Positions 8,594-16,450 of a DNA stretch of 46,268 nt are shown here, in pieces. Position numbers and translations under genes: made by a program. The stretch comes from Phenylobacterium sp. (lineage in GTDB: Bacteria > Pseudomonadota > Alphaproteobacteria > Caulobacterales > Caulobacteraceae). The stretch lies in contig JADCAS010000010.1 of NCBI GenBank assembly GCA_020401865.1, forward strand, positions 1 to 46,268, written 5' to 3'. The notes under the pieces were generated by a model. It worked only from the letters and a program-made list of their open reading frames with translations. It did no database searches and was not told the origin of the DNA. Within the stretch, counting starts at the first letter, position 1. Every line of letters begins with the position of its first letter.

Positions 8594-8669
8594 GGGGCCG
8601 TAGCTCAGTTGGTAGAGCGCATCGTTCGCAATGATGAGGTCAGGGGTTCGACTCCCCTCGGCTCCACCA
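8594..8669 (+). tRNA. tRNA-Ala (anticodon CGC), CCA encoded
   Basis: The 76-nt cloverleaf reads GGGGCCG acceptor, a TAGCTCAGTTGGTAGAGC D-arm, the anticodon loop TTCGCAA (CGC, decoding GCG), the T-arm with GGTTCGACTCC, and 3' CGGCTCC-A-CCA. The acceptor contains the G3:U70 wobble pair that is the universal alanine identity element. The last bases of the gene form the left arm of the direct repeat that flanks a small integrated element. Confidence 0.95.
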
Positions 8670-8804
8670 GGAAGTCCCCTTCGGCTCAGCTCCCGGCGAT
8701 GTAGGCCTTCAGGCCGTCCGCCTCGGCTTCGACCTCGGAGATCTTCCACTTCACAAGGTCGCCGATGGAGACGATCCCGACCAGCCGCCCGGCCTGGACG
8801 ACCG
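8652..8804. repeat. Left direct repeat (attL-like) of the small tRNA-Ala element
   Basis: 153 bp that align without gaps to 10265-10417 with only 3 mismatches (at 8667, 8674 and 8676). The first 15 bases (CTCCCCTCGGCTCCA) are the tRNA-Ala 3' end; the rest is the 3' end of the CBS-domain gene. Identity stops sharply after 8804. A normal att core would be only the tRNA end, so the extra 138 bp are unusual. Confidence 0.9.
8686..8804 (-). pseudogene. CBS-domain gene, duplicated 3' fragment
   Basis: Identical to 10299-10417, so it encodes the last 38 codons and the stop of the CBS-domain protein (ending LKAYIAGS), with no start and no 5' part. It lies on the element side of attL, so it was probably brought in with the element rather than cut from the resident gene. 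Confidence 0.85.
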
Positions 8805-8875
8805 CGCCGCCACCATTCCGGCCGACCGAGGCGTCTCCAGCACGCTTCCCTGCTATCGAAATCGAAAACCTGCCC

Positions 8876-8902
8876 GGCGCAGAAGGTCACGCCTTCTGCG
8901 CC
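8876..8902. terminator. Strong hairpin inside the small element
   Basis: GGCGCAGAAGG-TCACG-CCTTCTGCGCC: an 11-bp perfect stem with a 5-base loop. It lies about 170 bp downstream of the integrase remnant in a stretch (8805-9072) where no gene is seen. It could be a terminator or a recombination-related structure. No T-run follows on either strand. Confidence 0.5.
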
Positions 8903-9072
8903 GCGAGACCCTCGAGTCTGATTACAACAGGCGAGTATCGCGGAAACCTGAAGTCCCGTATCACCAGCCTTCCGCCCCATCTCGAATGCACCGGGCCAGA
9001 CGCTCAGACTGTCCCTGCAGCGACTCATTGAGGGTCGACCAGTTTCTGTCGGTGCGGCTCATAATGACCCAT

Positions 9073-9357
9073 TCAGCGCGCAGCGCACTGAACAGCTGAA
9101 AGTCGTCGTTCACGAAGGGGCCCCTTGGGAAGCCTGACGTGGTCGGCCACGGCCTGCATCTGCTTGATCGACGGCCCGGAGGAGTAGACCCCGAGTGTCA
9201 CGCCGCCGCGCCCTTCGGCGTGCCCCAGGACCGCGGTGGTGATACTGGGCGGCTTAATGGCCCATTCCGCCTTGGTCGCGAACCAGCGGCAGAAACTGAT
9301 AAAATCCACGCTGGTGGCCGCTGCCAGGCGAGCCGCCGTCGGCGATTTGCGCCTCAA
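9073..9357 (-). pseudogene. Tyrosine recombinase (phage integrase), C-terminal remnant
   Basis: About 94 codons remain, beginning at a TTG that overlaps the stop of the upstream membrane-protein gene. FISFCRWFATKAE corresponds to integrase box II, normally FHSFRRWFATKAE in the closest integrase subgroup as remembered, so the catalytic His reads Ile and the box-II Arg reads Cys. Downstream, AVLGHAEGRGG keeps the GH motif and TLGVYSSGPS keeps the candidate nucleophile Tyr; the ending VADHVRLP is also family-like. Everything N-terminal to box II is missing. The remnant is therefore both truncated and catalytically damaged. It was presumably the enzyme that inserted this element into tRNA-Ala. 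Confidence 0.75.
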
Positions 9358-10094
9358 GCCTTTGAGAGACGGAGATATGGCCCACCGAAGCGCGGATCAG
9401 CCACCTGATGGATGATGGCGGCTGACAACATCACCAGCCCAGCAACTCCGACCATCTCTGAGCCACTATTGGGCGCGCCCACCATCGAGGGGATCACTCC
9501 GAAGCCTACCCATCCTAAGCCCGCCCAAGCACACAACAACTTGCCCCACCAATACGGACGGAAGCTCAAAAACACGAGCACGCCGGAAAGCAAGCCGAAT
9601 AGCGGAATAATCATCATGATCATGGCGTGAAGACCCAATAACGTCGAGGCATCTGCGCCTGTAATGCTGACTATCATGGCTTCAAGCCTGCCTGACAAAG
9701 CGAACCACCCCATAACGCCGGTCGCCAGCGCCGCAGCGAGATATGCTCCACGCAAAACGAGCACGCGGCCCTCAGAGGCAGTGCTGGCTCCCACATCTCG
9801 ACGGCGTTTGGCGGCGGCAGCGCGCTCCAATTGTTCAGGTGTGGGAGCCTTGCCGAACTTCCAGAACCACAGGATGTAGGCTGCACCGAGCGGTACCCCA
9901 ATCGAACCTGAGATGTTTCCTGTCCGTAGGCCGATTGAGAAAGTGAAGAGACTAAGCAAGACCCAAAGCCACTTGCGGACAAATTTGGGTGACTGAAACA
10001 CGACACAAAGAGCTGCAATCCAAACTGCGAACCCAGCCATATTCGCGACCAACAACCATGGATGCGCGCTTAGAAAGTCCACCTGTGACTGCAT
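9354..10094 (-). CDS. Hypothetical inner-membrane protein (element cargo)
   Basis: 246 residues from the ATG at 10094, preferred over the in-frame ATG at 10115 because GGAGGGG sits 3-5 nt upstream. Hydrophobic segments lie near residues 15-30, 38-55, 60-80, 120-140, 153-178, 185-205 and 213-230. A basic cytoplasmic linker (AAAAKRRRDVGAS) sits between the third and fourth. No family is recognised, and function cannot be assigned. Codon use is much less G/C-biased than in the flanking chromosome, which supports acquisition. Cargo genes in tRNA-borne satellites are often defence or exclusion functions, but nothing in this sequence shows that directly. Confidence 0.6.
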   Translation of the reverse strand: MQSQVDFLSAHPWLLVANMAGFAVWIAALCVVFQSPKFVRKWLWVLLSLFTFSIGLRTGNISGSIGVPLGAAYILWFWKFGKAPTPEQLERAAAAKRRRDVGASTASEGRVLVLRGAYLAAALATGVMGWFALSGRLEAMIVSITGADASTLLGLHAMIMMIIPLFGLLSGVLVFLSFRPYWWGKLLCAWAGLGWVGFGVIPSMVGAPNSGSEMVGVAGLVMLSAAIIHQVADPRFGGPYLRLSKA

Positions 10095-10264
10095 GTACCC
10101 CTCCGCTGGAATCAACTGTCGATAAGATGGCGACAGCCGTCAAGGCGGGAAGCTGGACGAGAACTCGACATGGGCCGCAACTAGACTGAACAACGGGCCT
10201 CAGTTTGGCCCCTCCACCCACTGAGAAACCAGCAGTTCAAAAGCTTAGGCCCGCCGAAAAACGC

Positions 10265-10417
10265 CTCCCCTCGGCTCCAACAGGAATTTCCCTTCGGCTC
10301 AGCTCCCGGCGATGTAGGCCTTCAGGCCGTCCGCCTCGGCTTCGACCTCGGAGATCTTCCACTTCACAAGGTCGCCGATGGAGACGATCCCGACCAGCCG
10401 CCCGGCCTGGACGACCG
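10265..10417. repeat. Right direct repeat (attR-like) of the small tRNA-Ala element
   Basis: Partner of 8652-8804. It begins with the 15-bp tRNA-Ala 3' end (10265-10279), without the rest of the tRNA, then runs into the intact CBS-domain gene. The encoded CCA of the tRNA reads ACA here, so this is a displaced tRNA end and not a functional gene. The 149 bp before it (10116-10264) show no gene. Confidence 0.9.
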
Positions 10418-10727
10418 GCAGGTGGCGGATGCGCCGGTCGGTCATGCGCGTGAGCAGGGAATCGACGGTTTCGCCGGGGTCAGCGAACACCACGTCCGCC
10501 GTCATGTAGGCGGAAACGGGGCGCGACGTGACCTTTTCGTCGCCGCCGGCCACCGCCCGGACAATGTCGCGCTCCGAGACAATGCCCACCACGGTCTCGC
10601 CCTTTGTCACCACAAAGGCGCCGACGCGTCTGGAGTGCAGGAGCTCGGCGACCCGGCCGACCGTATCTGCAGGCGTGACGGTGAACACCGCATCGCCCTT
10701 GGCCCGAAGAATCTGTGAGACCAGCAT
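10299..10727 (-). CDS. CBS-domain pair protein
   Basis: 142 residues from an ATG with a GGGGGA ribosome site. It consists of two CBS motifs and nothing else. The first includes VGAFVVTKGETVVGIVSERDIVRA and the second [23 protein letters not shown], followed by a short acidic tail. CBS pairs form Bateman modules that bind adenine nucleotides or similar ligands. Stand-alone versions of this size are common in alphaproteobacteria and usually have no proven partner. The gene lies just beyond the tRNA-Ala element; its 3' end is duplicated at 8686-8804. The 198-bp gap upstream is shared with the divergent FkbM gene and should hold both promoters. Confidence 0.92.
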   Translation of the reverse strand: MLVSQILRAKGDAVFTVTPADTVGRVAELLHSRRVGAFVVTKGETVVGIVSERDIVRAVAGGDEKVTSRPVSAYMTADVVFADPGETVDSLLTRMTDRRIRHLPVVQAGRLVGIVSIGDLVKWKISEVEAEADGLKAYIAGS

Positions 10728-10925
10728 GAAGTCCCCCGTTCCCGTCCGTGATGGCGCAACCCTCGTCGGGTTTCGGGGGCGAGGCAAATCAATCAATCGT
10801 TAAGCCCAAAAGCCGGTGCGGGTCGGCCGCCGGGGACCCTCGGACCTTCGCCCGCAAGTCCCGTCTCCCCGGCGCGCCCGCGCCATGTTAGGCCTTGCCC
10901 TCAAGCCGAAGGGAAAACGACCGAT

Positions 10926-11654
10926 ATGGTGGCCATCAGCCGCGCCGACTTCCTTCTTCTCATGGTCGGCCTCAGGGATTCCGATCCGGCCAGGGACGAG
11001 CAGATCGCCTTCCTGCAGTTCTGCATGGACAACGCCGCCTGGAGCCATGGCCAGTTCCTGCAGGACCTCTGGGTGGCCTACGAGACGAAGATGCGCCACG
11101 GCGGCTTCTTCGTGGAGTTCGGGGCGACGGACGGGATCAAGTTCTCCAACACCCGGGCGCTGGAGACCCGGCTGGGCTGGAGCGGCATCCTCGCCGAACC
11201 GGCGCGCATCCGGTACCCGGCCCTGCGGCGCAACCGGGCCTGCTTCATCGACGACCGCTGCGTCTGGACCCGGACGGGCGAGAAGACCCTCACCTTCAAC
11301 CAGCCGGCCATCGCCGCCCACTCCACCATCGACGCCTATTCCCAGGGCGACAGCCTGGCCGACACGCGGGCGGAGGGGCAGCGCTGCGAGGTGATCACTG
11401 TCTCTCTCAATGACCTCCTGGCGCACTGGCGCGCGCCCCGGCGGATCGACTACCTGTCCATCGACACGGAAGGCTCCGAGCTCGACATCCTCCAGGCCCT
11501 CGACTTCGACGCCTGGGAGATCCGGCTGATCATGGTGGAGCACAATTTCACGCCAAAGCGTCGGGAAATTCACGGTTTCCTGACGGCGAAGGGCTACCGT
11601 CGGAAATTCGAGACGCTGTCCAACGTCGATGACTGGTACGTCCGGACCTACTGA
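10926..11654 (+). CDS. FkbM-family methyltransferase
   Basis: 242 residues. GGFFVEFGATDGIKFSNT near residue 58 is the SAM-binding glycine motif of the FkbM family. The later YLSIDTEGSELDIL segment and IMVEHNF are the other conserved FkbM strands. These enzymes O-methylate sugars, polysaccharides or natural products. There is no signal peptide. It is the first gene of a tight rightward group (FkbM, DUF2752, TM2, then an erythromycin-esterase-like gene). The usual sugar-modification neighbours are absent, so the acceptor is unknown. Confidence 0.88.
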   Translation: MVAISRADFLLLMVGLRDSDPARDEQIAFLQFCMDNAAWSHGQFLQDLWVAYETKMRHGGFFVEFGATDGIKFSNTRALETRLGWSGILAEPARIRYPALRRNRACFIDDRCVWTRTGEKTLTFNQPAIAAHSTIDAYSQGDSLADTRAEGQRCEVITVSLNDLLAHWRAPRRIDYLSIDTEGSELDILQALDFDAWEIRLIMVEHNFTPKRREIHGFLTAKGYRRKFETLSNVDDWYVRTY

Positions 11655-11670
11655 ACACCGGGGGGGGAAC

Positions 11671-12018
11671 TTGGGGGAAACCATAGAAAGTCGTCGCGGG
11701 GCCCCTGCCGGTCGCATTGCGCCGGCGGTAGACTCTCTCTTCCGCGCAGGACTGGCCCCCGCCGTGGCGGCCTGGGCGCTCAGCCTCGGAACCCCTATCG
11801 GCGACCATGCCCCGGGCTGCCTTTTCCGCCTCATGTTCGACCAGCACTGCTGGGGCTGCGGGACGCTCAGGGCCATGGCCGCCCTCCTGCGCCTCGACCT
11901 TCCCGGCGCCCTGACGCTCAACCCGTTCAGCCCCTTGGTCGCGGCGACCCTCGTCGCCGTGTCCGCCGGCGGGCTCCTGGAACTTCACGCCAATAACCGG
12001 AGACCTCCAAATGGCTGA
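11671..12018 (+). CDS. DUF2752 membrane protein
   Basis: 115 residues from a TTG at 11671, chosen because a long G-rich ribosome site precedes it; an ATG at 11629 would overlap the FkbM gene. The motif HCWGCGTLRAMAALLRLD matches the DUF2752 core (usually CPGCGxTRA), followed by ALTLNPFSPL and a final hydrophobic helix. Two or three membrane segments are predicted by eye. The function of DUF2752 is unknown. Its stop overlaps the TM2 gene start by 8 bp; DUF2752 and TM2 genes are frequent neighbours, which suggests they work together. Confidence 0.75.
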   Translation: MGETIESRRGAPAGRIAPAVDSLFRAGLAPAVAAWALSLGTPIGDHAPGCLFRLMFDQHCWGCGTLRAMAALLRLDLPGALTLNPFSPLVAATLVAVSAGGLLELHANNRRPPNG

Positions 12019-12367
12019 ATTCACCTTCATGGAGCAGCAGATGCTGATCCAGGGCCTCACCGATCAGCAGAAGGTCCTGTTCAGCGGCCAGTTCGCCTCC
12101 GAGAGGAGGGATCGGACCCTGGTCTTCGTCCTTTCCGTGATCTTCGGTTATCTCGGCGTCGACAGGTTCATGGTGGGCGACATCGGCTTCGGGGTCTTGA
12201 AGCTGCTCACCTTCGGCGGCTGCGGAATCCTCTGGCTGATCGACCTCTTCCTGATTTGGGCCCGCGTCGACGATTACAACCGCCGCAAGGCTTCGGAGAT
12301 CCTCACCACCATCAAGATGACAACCCCGGCGGCTCCGCCCGCCCCGCCTCCGGCGCCTGCGGCGTGA
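12011..12367 (+). CDS. TM2-domain protein
   Basis: 118 residues. After a soluble N-terminus (TFMEQQMLIQGL) comes the TM2 pair: VLSVIFGYLGVDRFMVGDIG as the first helix with the conserved DRF turn, then LLTFGGCGILWLIDLFLI as the second. The protein ends in a proline/alanine-rich tail. The TM2 domain is found across bacteria and animals; the bacterial role is not defined. It is translationally linked to DUF2752 by an 8-bp overlap. The 114-bp gap to the next gene is GC-rich and shows no gene. Confidence 0.88.
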   Translation: MAEFTFMEQQMLIQGLTDQQKVLFSGQFASERRDRTLVFVLSVIFGYLGVDRFMVGDIGFGVLKLLTFGGCGILWLIDLFLIWARVDDYNRRKASEILTTIKMTTPAAPPAPPPAPAA

Positions 12368-12481
12368 CCCCGGCGCGCGCGCCCCCGCCGCCGACCCCCT
12401 CTCCGTCACCAGCGGCGCCGGCCGCCTCGATCCTTCTCCGAAGGACGGGCTCCGGCTATCCCTATCGCAGGATGAACGTCC

Positions 12482-14053
12482 ATGGGTGAGCCCGGCCCGG
12501 AGAATCTCCTCGGCGGCGGGCCGAGCCGCGAAGGCGAGGCGCCCCTGTCCCTCGCGCGCAGGGCGGGTCTGAGGGCGCTCGGCGCGGCGGCCCTCGCCGG
12601 ATCTCTGGCGGCGTTCCGGGCGGACGGGACCCGGCGGCCCGCCGCCGACGGCTGCAGTCCGGTTCCCGGCGACAGCCCCCTCGGCGCCGCCCAGGGCGAC
12701 CTCGAGGCGGCGATGCGCCCCCTGCTCCTGGATCCGGCGACGGGGCGCCTGACCCCGGACTCCGCCGCGGCCCTCCCCGCCTGGATCTTCAGCCCGGCCA
12801 CGAAGATCGTCGGGCTCGGCGAGGCCACGCATGGCACAAAGGAAATCAACGAGGTGCGCGCAGCGATCGTTCTGGAGATCGCCGCGCGGACGGAAGGGCC
12901 CCTTGTCTTCCTGATCGAAGATGAGTTTGTCCGCGCCGCCGCCCTCGACGCCTACCTCGAAAACGGAACCGGGGACGCGGCGGGCGGCCTGAAGGCCCTG
13001 CGCAACATCTGGTGGAAGAACCGCGAGCTGGCCACACTGATGGAGCGGCTTCGCGCCCTGCGCCTGACCAGGCCCGACCTGCGCATCGTCTTCCGCGGCG
13101 TGGACATGCAGGACATTGACCGCATTCTGGCCCGGCTGGCCGAGGTCGCGCAGGCGCTGGGAGCGGCGCCGGCCGTCCTCGCCGACCTCTCCGCAGTCGT
13201 GGCGGACACCGAGGTCTATGCGTCCGCCGCCGCCGAGATGTTGAAGGTGTACACTCGGCGGCCCGCTTTCGATTACGCACCCATCGTCGCAGCGCGCAGC
13301 CGGGCCCTCGCCGCCCTCGCACGCCTGCGCGCCGCGTTCGCCGCCGCCCCGGGCCCCGGCCTGTCTGCGCGCGAGCGGGCCCTGCACATCCACACGGTGC
13401 GGGTGGCGGAACAGAGCCTCTGGAAGATGGATCCGCTCGCCACCGCCAACTTCCTCTTCGGGGATGACCCCCGGGTGAAGGCCTGGCTGGACGGCATCGC
13501 CGCCCCGATCGCCGCTGCGGATCTCGCGCCAGGCCCCTGGGACGCCCGCGACGGGGCCATGGCGGAAAACGCGGAGGCGCTGGTGGCGCTGGAGGGGCCG
13601 GGCGCGCGGGGCGTTTTCTGGGCCCACAACGGGCACGTATCGCACGAGCCGCGACCTGAGGAGAAACCGGCCGGCGCCTTCCTCCGAAGCCGTCTGGGCG
13701 AGGGTTACAGGGCGGTCGGAACCGAGTTCTACGCCGGAAGCTTCCTGTCTGCGCCCGGCGACAGGATCAGGACCTTCAACCTCAAAGCCTCCCCGCCCTC
13801 CTATTTCGCCAACGCGGCCGCGCGTCTCTGCCGACAGGCGGGGATGCTGGACCTGACGGACCTGAGCGGAGACCTTTCCCGGGCCCTCGCCCGGCCCTTC
13901 GATCTGCACAGCATCGGGGGCGACTACGACCCCTCGCGCCGCCCCTCCCGCGGCGTCCTTGGGGAGCAGTTTGACGGGCTGGTCTTCCTCCGGAACACCT
14001 CCGCCGCCGAACTCCTTCCCTGGCGCCCTCCGAAGGCGGCGGGCGGAGCCTGA
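12482..14053 (+). CDS. Erythromycin esterase-like protein
   Basis: 523 residues. An RRAGLRALGAAALAGSLAAF stretch near residues 26-45 is a probable Tat or Sec leader. GLGEATHGTKE at 111-121 carries the family's metal/catalytic Glu and His. RDGAMAEN and FWAHNGHV later in the chain are the other two signature blocks of the EreA/EreB-TikI-PMT-like fold. Characterised members hydrolyse macrolide lactones, but most homologues like this one have unproven substrates. The leader suggests an extracytoplasmic location, unlike EreA and EreB. It is the last gene of the rightward group and is 7 bp from a convergent sugar-isomerase gene. Confidence 0.85.
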   Translation: MGEPGPENLLGGGPSREGEAPLSLARRAGLRALGAAALAGSLAAFRADGTRRPAADGCSPVPGDSPLGAAQGDLEAAMRPLLLDPATGRLTPDSAAALPAWIFSPATKIVGLGEATHGTKEINEVRAAIVLEIAARTEGPLVFLIEDEFVRAAALDAYLENGTGDAAGGLKALRNIWWKNRELATLMERLRALRLTRPDLRIVFRGVDMQDIDRILARLAEVAQALGAAPAVLADLSAVVADTEVYASAAAEMLKVYTRRPAFDYAPIVAARSRALAALARLRAAFAAAPGPGLSARERALHIHTVRVAEQSLWKMDPLATANFLFGDDPRVKAWLDGIAAPIAAADLAPGPWDARDGAMAENAEALVALEGPGARGVFWAHNGHVSHEPRPEEKPAGAFLRSRLGEGYRAVGTEFYAGSFLSAPGDRIRTFNLKASPPSYFANAAARLCRQAGMLDLTDLSGDLSRALARPFDLHSIGGDYDPSRRPSRGVLGEQFDGLVFLRNTSAAELLPWRPPKAAGGA

Positions 14054-14060
14054 CCGGTGC

Positions 14061-14792
14061 TCACCCCAGCCCCCGCAGGTACCTCAAACTCGCCTCCACG
14101 CTCGGCCAGTAGGGGGCCGGCGGAAAGTCGTGCTCGACGAAGCGGTGTTCCACGCCGACGTCCACGCCGGCGGCCAGGAGGGCGGGGAAGTCGAGGGTCC
14201 CGGCGCCCACATCGTCCATGCCCCCGTCGGCCTTGTAGTCCTTCAGATGCAGGAGGCGCACGCGGCCGGCCATCTTCCGGATCATGGCCAGGGGGTCCTC
14301 ACCGCCGCGCTTCAGCCAGAAGACGTCCAGCTCGAAGCTGACGAGGGCCGGGTCGGTCCCGGCGACCAGGCGGTCGAAGGGGCGGGTCCCGTCGGCGTCC
14401 GGAGCGAACTCGAAGTCGTGGTGGTGGTAGGCGACGCGGAAGTCCTCGGCGGTCGCCCGGCGGGCGAAGGCGTTCAGGCCGGCGATCACCGCCTCCCAGT
14501 CGCGCTGGTCGGGCATGACGAAGGGCAGGACGATCCAGCGGCAGCCGAGGTGGCGGGCCATGGCCAGGACGGCGTCGGGCCGCTGGGCCATGTCGTCCAG
14601 GCCGGCGTGCACGGAGGGGCAGTCCAGGCCGATGTCGCGCAGGTGGGCGCCCAGGTCGGCGAAGTCCATGGACAGGGGGGCGGCGAACTCCACGGCGTCA
14701 TAGCCGATCTCGTGAATCCGGCTGAGGGTCCCCTTGGGGTCGGCGGCGAAGGGCTTCCTGAGGGTGTAGAGCTGCAGGCCGTAGGCGGGCAT
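14061..14792 (-). CDS. Sugar phosphate isomerase/epimerase (AP endonuclease-2-like TIM barrel)
   Basis: 243 residues, starting GLQLYTLRKPF, which is typical of the xylose-isomerase-like TIM barrel family. Metal-ligand positions are recognisable: VSFELDVFWLKRGG (Glu/Asp), LLHLKDY (His, Asp) and VGVEHRFVEHD (Glu). It is the last gene of a five-gene leftward operon and overlaps the GMC oxidoreductase stop by one base (TGATG). Such barrels isomerise, epimerise or eliminate 3-keto sugars; the exact substrate is unknown. The conserved metal residues argue for an active enzyme. Confidence 0.85.
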   Translation of the reverse strand: MPAYGLQLYTLRKPFAADPKGTLSRIHEIGYDAVEFAAPLSMDFADLGAHLRDIGLDCPSVHAGLDDMAQRPDAVLAMARHLGCRWIVLPFVMPDQRDWEAVIAGLNAFARRATAEDFRVAYHHHDFEFAPDADGTRPFDRLVAGTDPALVSFELDVFWLKRGGEDPLAMIRKMAGRVRLLHLKDYKADGGMDDVGAGTLDFPALLAAGVDVGVEHRFVEHDFPPAPYWPSVEASLRYLRGLG

Positions 14793-16450
14793 CAGAGGGC
14801 TCCGTCGCGGAGGAGGTCGGCCGCATGGTTCGCCGTGCGGGCGGACAGGGCCATGTAGGTCAGGGAGGGGTTCATCGAGGCGCTGGACGCCATGACCGCC
14901 CCGTCGGAGAGGAAGAGGTTGGGAACCTCGTGCGCCTGGCCCCAGCCGTTGACCACGGAGGTGGCCGGGTCGCGGCCCATGCGCGCCGTGCCCATCTCGT
15001 GAATGCGGTCGCCGGGCGGGGTGATGTCCTCGGCCGCCGCCTCCCAGGGGGTGATGTCGACGCAGCCGGCGGCCTTGAGCATCTCCCAGGCGTCGCGGGC
15101 GGCCTCGCGCATCATCAGGCGCTCGTTGAGGCCATGGGCGGCGTCGATGACCGGGACGGGCACGCCCCAGGAGTCCCTGCGGGTCGCAGAGAGGGTGACG
15201 CGGTTGTCCGGGTTGGGCAGGACCTCGCCGAAGGGCATGAGCGACATGGACCAGGGCAGGCCGCCTGGGGCCTCCGCCCGCCGGGTGCGCACCGCCCCGC
15301 CCTGCATGCCGAAGCCGCGCAGGTAGGGCTTGTCCGTCTCCGTCACGTTGGCGTAGCGCGGGATATAGATGCCGGTCGGGCGCTCACCGGGATCGTGCTG
15401 GTCCTGGAACCCCGGCCAGCGGCCGACGATGGGCCGGGTGCTGACATGGTCCATGAGGTTGCGCCCCACCTGATCGCTGCCGTTGGCGAGGCCCCTCGGG
15501 AAGGCGTCCGACACCGAGTTCAGGAGCAGGGCCGAGGTGTTGATGCTGGAGGCGTTGAGGAACACCATCCGGGCCGAGTAGGTGCGCCCCTCGCGGGTCT
15601 TGCGGTCGACCACCCGCACGCCGGTGACGCGGCCCAGGGCGGCGTCATGCTCCACCGAGACGACCACGGCGTCGGTCACAACGGTCAGGTTGCCCGTGGC
15701 CCGGGCGGCGGGAAGGGTCGCAGCCTGGGTGGAGAAGTAGCCGCCCAGACTGCAGCCGTGGGCGCAGCGCAGCTTGCCCTCGCAGCGCTTGCGACCGAGG
15801 TCCTGATGCGTCTTGGTGGTCCGGGTCAGGTTGGCCGCCCGGCCGATGATCATGCGCCGGGTGGGAAATGCCGTTTCGATGTTCGCCTTCACCGCCTCTT
15901 CGACCACATTCATCGGCCAGGGCGGCAGGAAGTCGCCATCGGGCAACTGGCTCAGATCGTCATAGTCGCCGCTGATGCCGGCGAAGGCCTCCACATGGTC
16001 ATACCAGGGGGCGAGGTCGTCATACCGGATCGGCCAGTCGACCCCGTGGCCATCCTTCAGGTTGGACTCGAAGTCCTGCGGCGCCCAGCGGTAGGACTGG
16101 CGGCCCCAGGTCAGGGAGCGCCCGCCCAGCTGATAGCCCCGGATCCACCGATAGGGCTTGCCGGGCGCGGTCTCATAGGGATGGTCGTAGTCGCTGGCCC
16201 AGAAGGCCTTGTTGGATTCGAACAGGGCGTAGGACACCCCCACATGGTAGGGGTAGTGCTTCTCCCGCTCCTCCAGGGGGATCTGGTCCTCCTTGGGTGT
16301 GCGGCTGGCCGCCAGGTCGTTGCTGTAGTCCTCGCCGTGCCGGACCTCCGGCCCGCGCTCGAGCATCAGGACCTTCAGCCCCCGCTCGCAAAGCTCCTTG
16401 GCGACCCAGCCGCCGCTGATTCCCGACCCGACGACGATGGCGTCAAACAT
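14792..16450 (-). CDS. GMC-family FAD oxidoreductase
   Basis: 552 residues from the ATG at 16450. VVGSGISGGWVAKEL is the N-terminal Rossmann FAD motif. GYQLGGRSLTWGRQSYRW is the second flavin motif. HEMGTARMG and SMNPSLTYMALSAR near the C-terminus carry the catalytic His/Asn pair. The RCAHGCSLGGYFS segment is a feature of the sugar-oxidising branch that works with a small gluconate-2-dehydrogenase-subunit-3-like partner and cytochrome c, although no such partner gene is present in this operon. It overlaps the upstream Hyi-type isomerase by 8 bp. The likely role is oxidation of a sugar hydroxyl, probably at C3, before processing by the TIM-barrel enzymes. Confidence 0.9.
   Translation of the reverse strand: MFDAIVVGSGISGGWVAKELCERGLKVLMLERGPEVRHGEDYSNDLAASRTPKEDQIPLEEREKHYPYHVGVSYALFESNKAFWASDYDHPYETAPGKPYRWIRGYQLGGRSLTWGRQSYRWAPQDFESNLKDGHGVDWPIRYDDLAPWYDHVEAFAGISGDYDDLSQLPDGDFLPPWPMNVVEEAVKANIETAFPTRRMIIGRAANLTRTTKTHQDLGRKRCEGKLRCAHGCSLGGYFSTQAATLPAARATGNLTVVTDAVVVSVEHDAALGRVTGVRVVDRKTREGRTYSARMVFLNASSINTSALLLNSVSDAFPRGLANGSDQVGRNLMDHVSTRPIVGRWPGFQDQHDPGERPTGIYIPRYANVTETDKPYLRGFGMQGGAVRTRRAEAPGGLPWSMSLMPFGEVLPNPDNRVTLSATRRDSWGVPVPVIDAAHGLNERLMMREAARDAWEMLKAAGCVDITPWEAAAEDITPPGDRIHEMGTARMGRDPATSVVNGWGQAHEVPNLFLSDGAVMASSASMNPSLTYMALSARTANHAADLLRDGAL

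Larger units (their letters stand above)
8667..10279. mobile_element. Small decayed integrative element at the 3' end of tRNA-Ala
   Basis: DNA between the two copies of the tRNA-Ala 3' end. It contains a CBS-gene fragment (8686-8804), about 270 bp without a gene, a decayed tyrosine recombinase (9073-9357), one membrane-protein gene (9354-10094) and a non-coding tail. Interior base composition is clearly more A/T-rich than the flanks. A tRNA 3'-end target plus an integrase remnant pointing toward the tRNA is the classic layout of an integrated phage, ICE or satellite, here reduced to about 1.6 kb. Confidence 0.8.

Noticed and set aside
10265..10279. Possible second tRNA-Ala
   Set aside because: Only the last 15 bases of the tRNA are present and the CCA is altered. 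It is a displaced att end.
10205..10453. Peptide repeated in plus-strand frames at 8631-8921 and 10205-10453
   Set aside because: The shared peptide only reflects the 153-bp DNA repeat read antisense to the CBS gene.
12482..14053. Macrolide resistance gene
   Set aside because: The family name comes from Ere enzymes, but the export leader and chromosomal context give no evidence for antibiotic hydrolysis.
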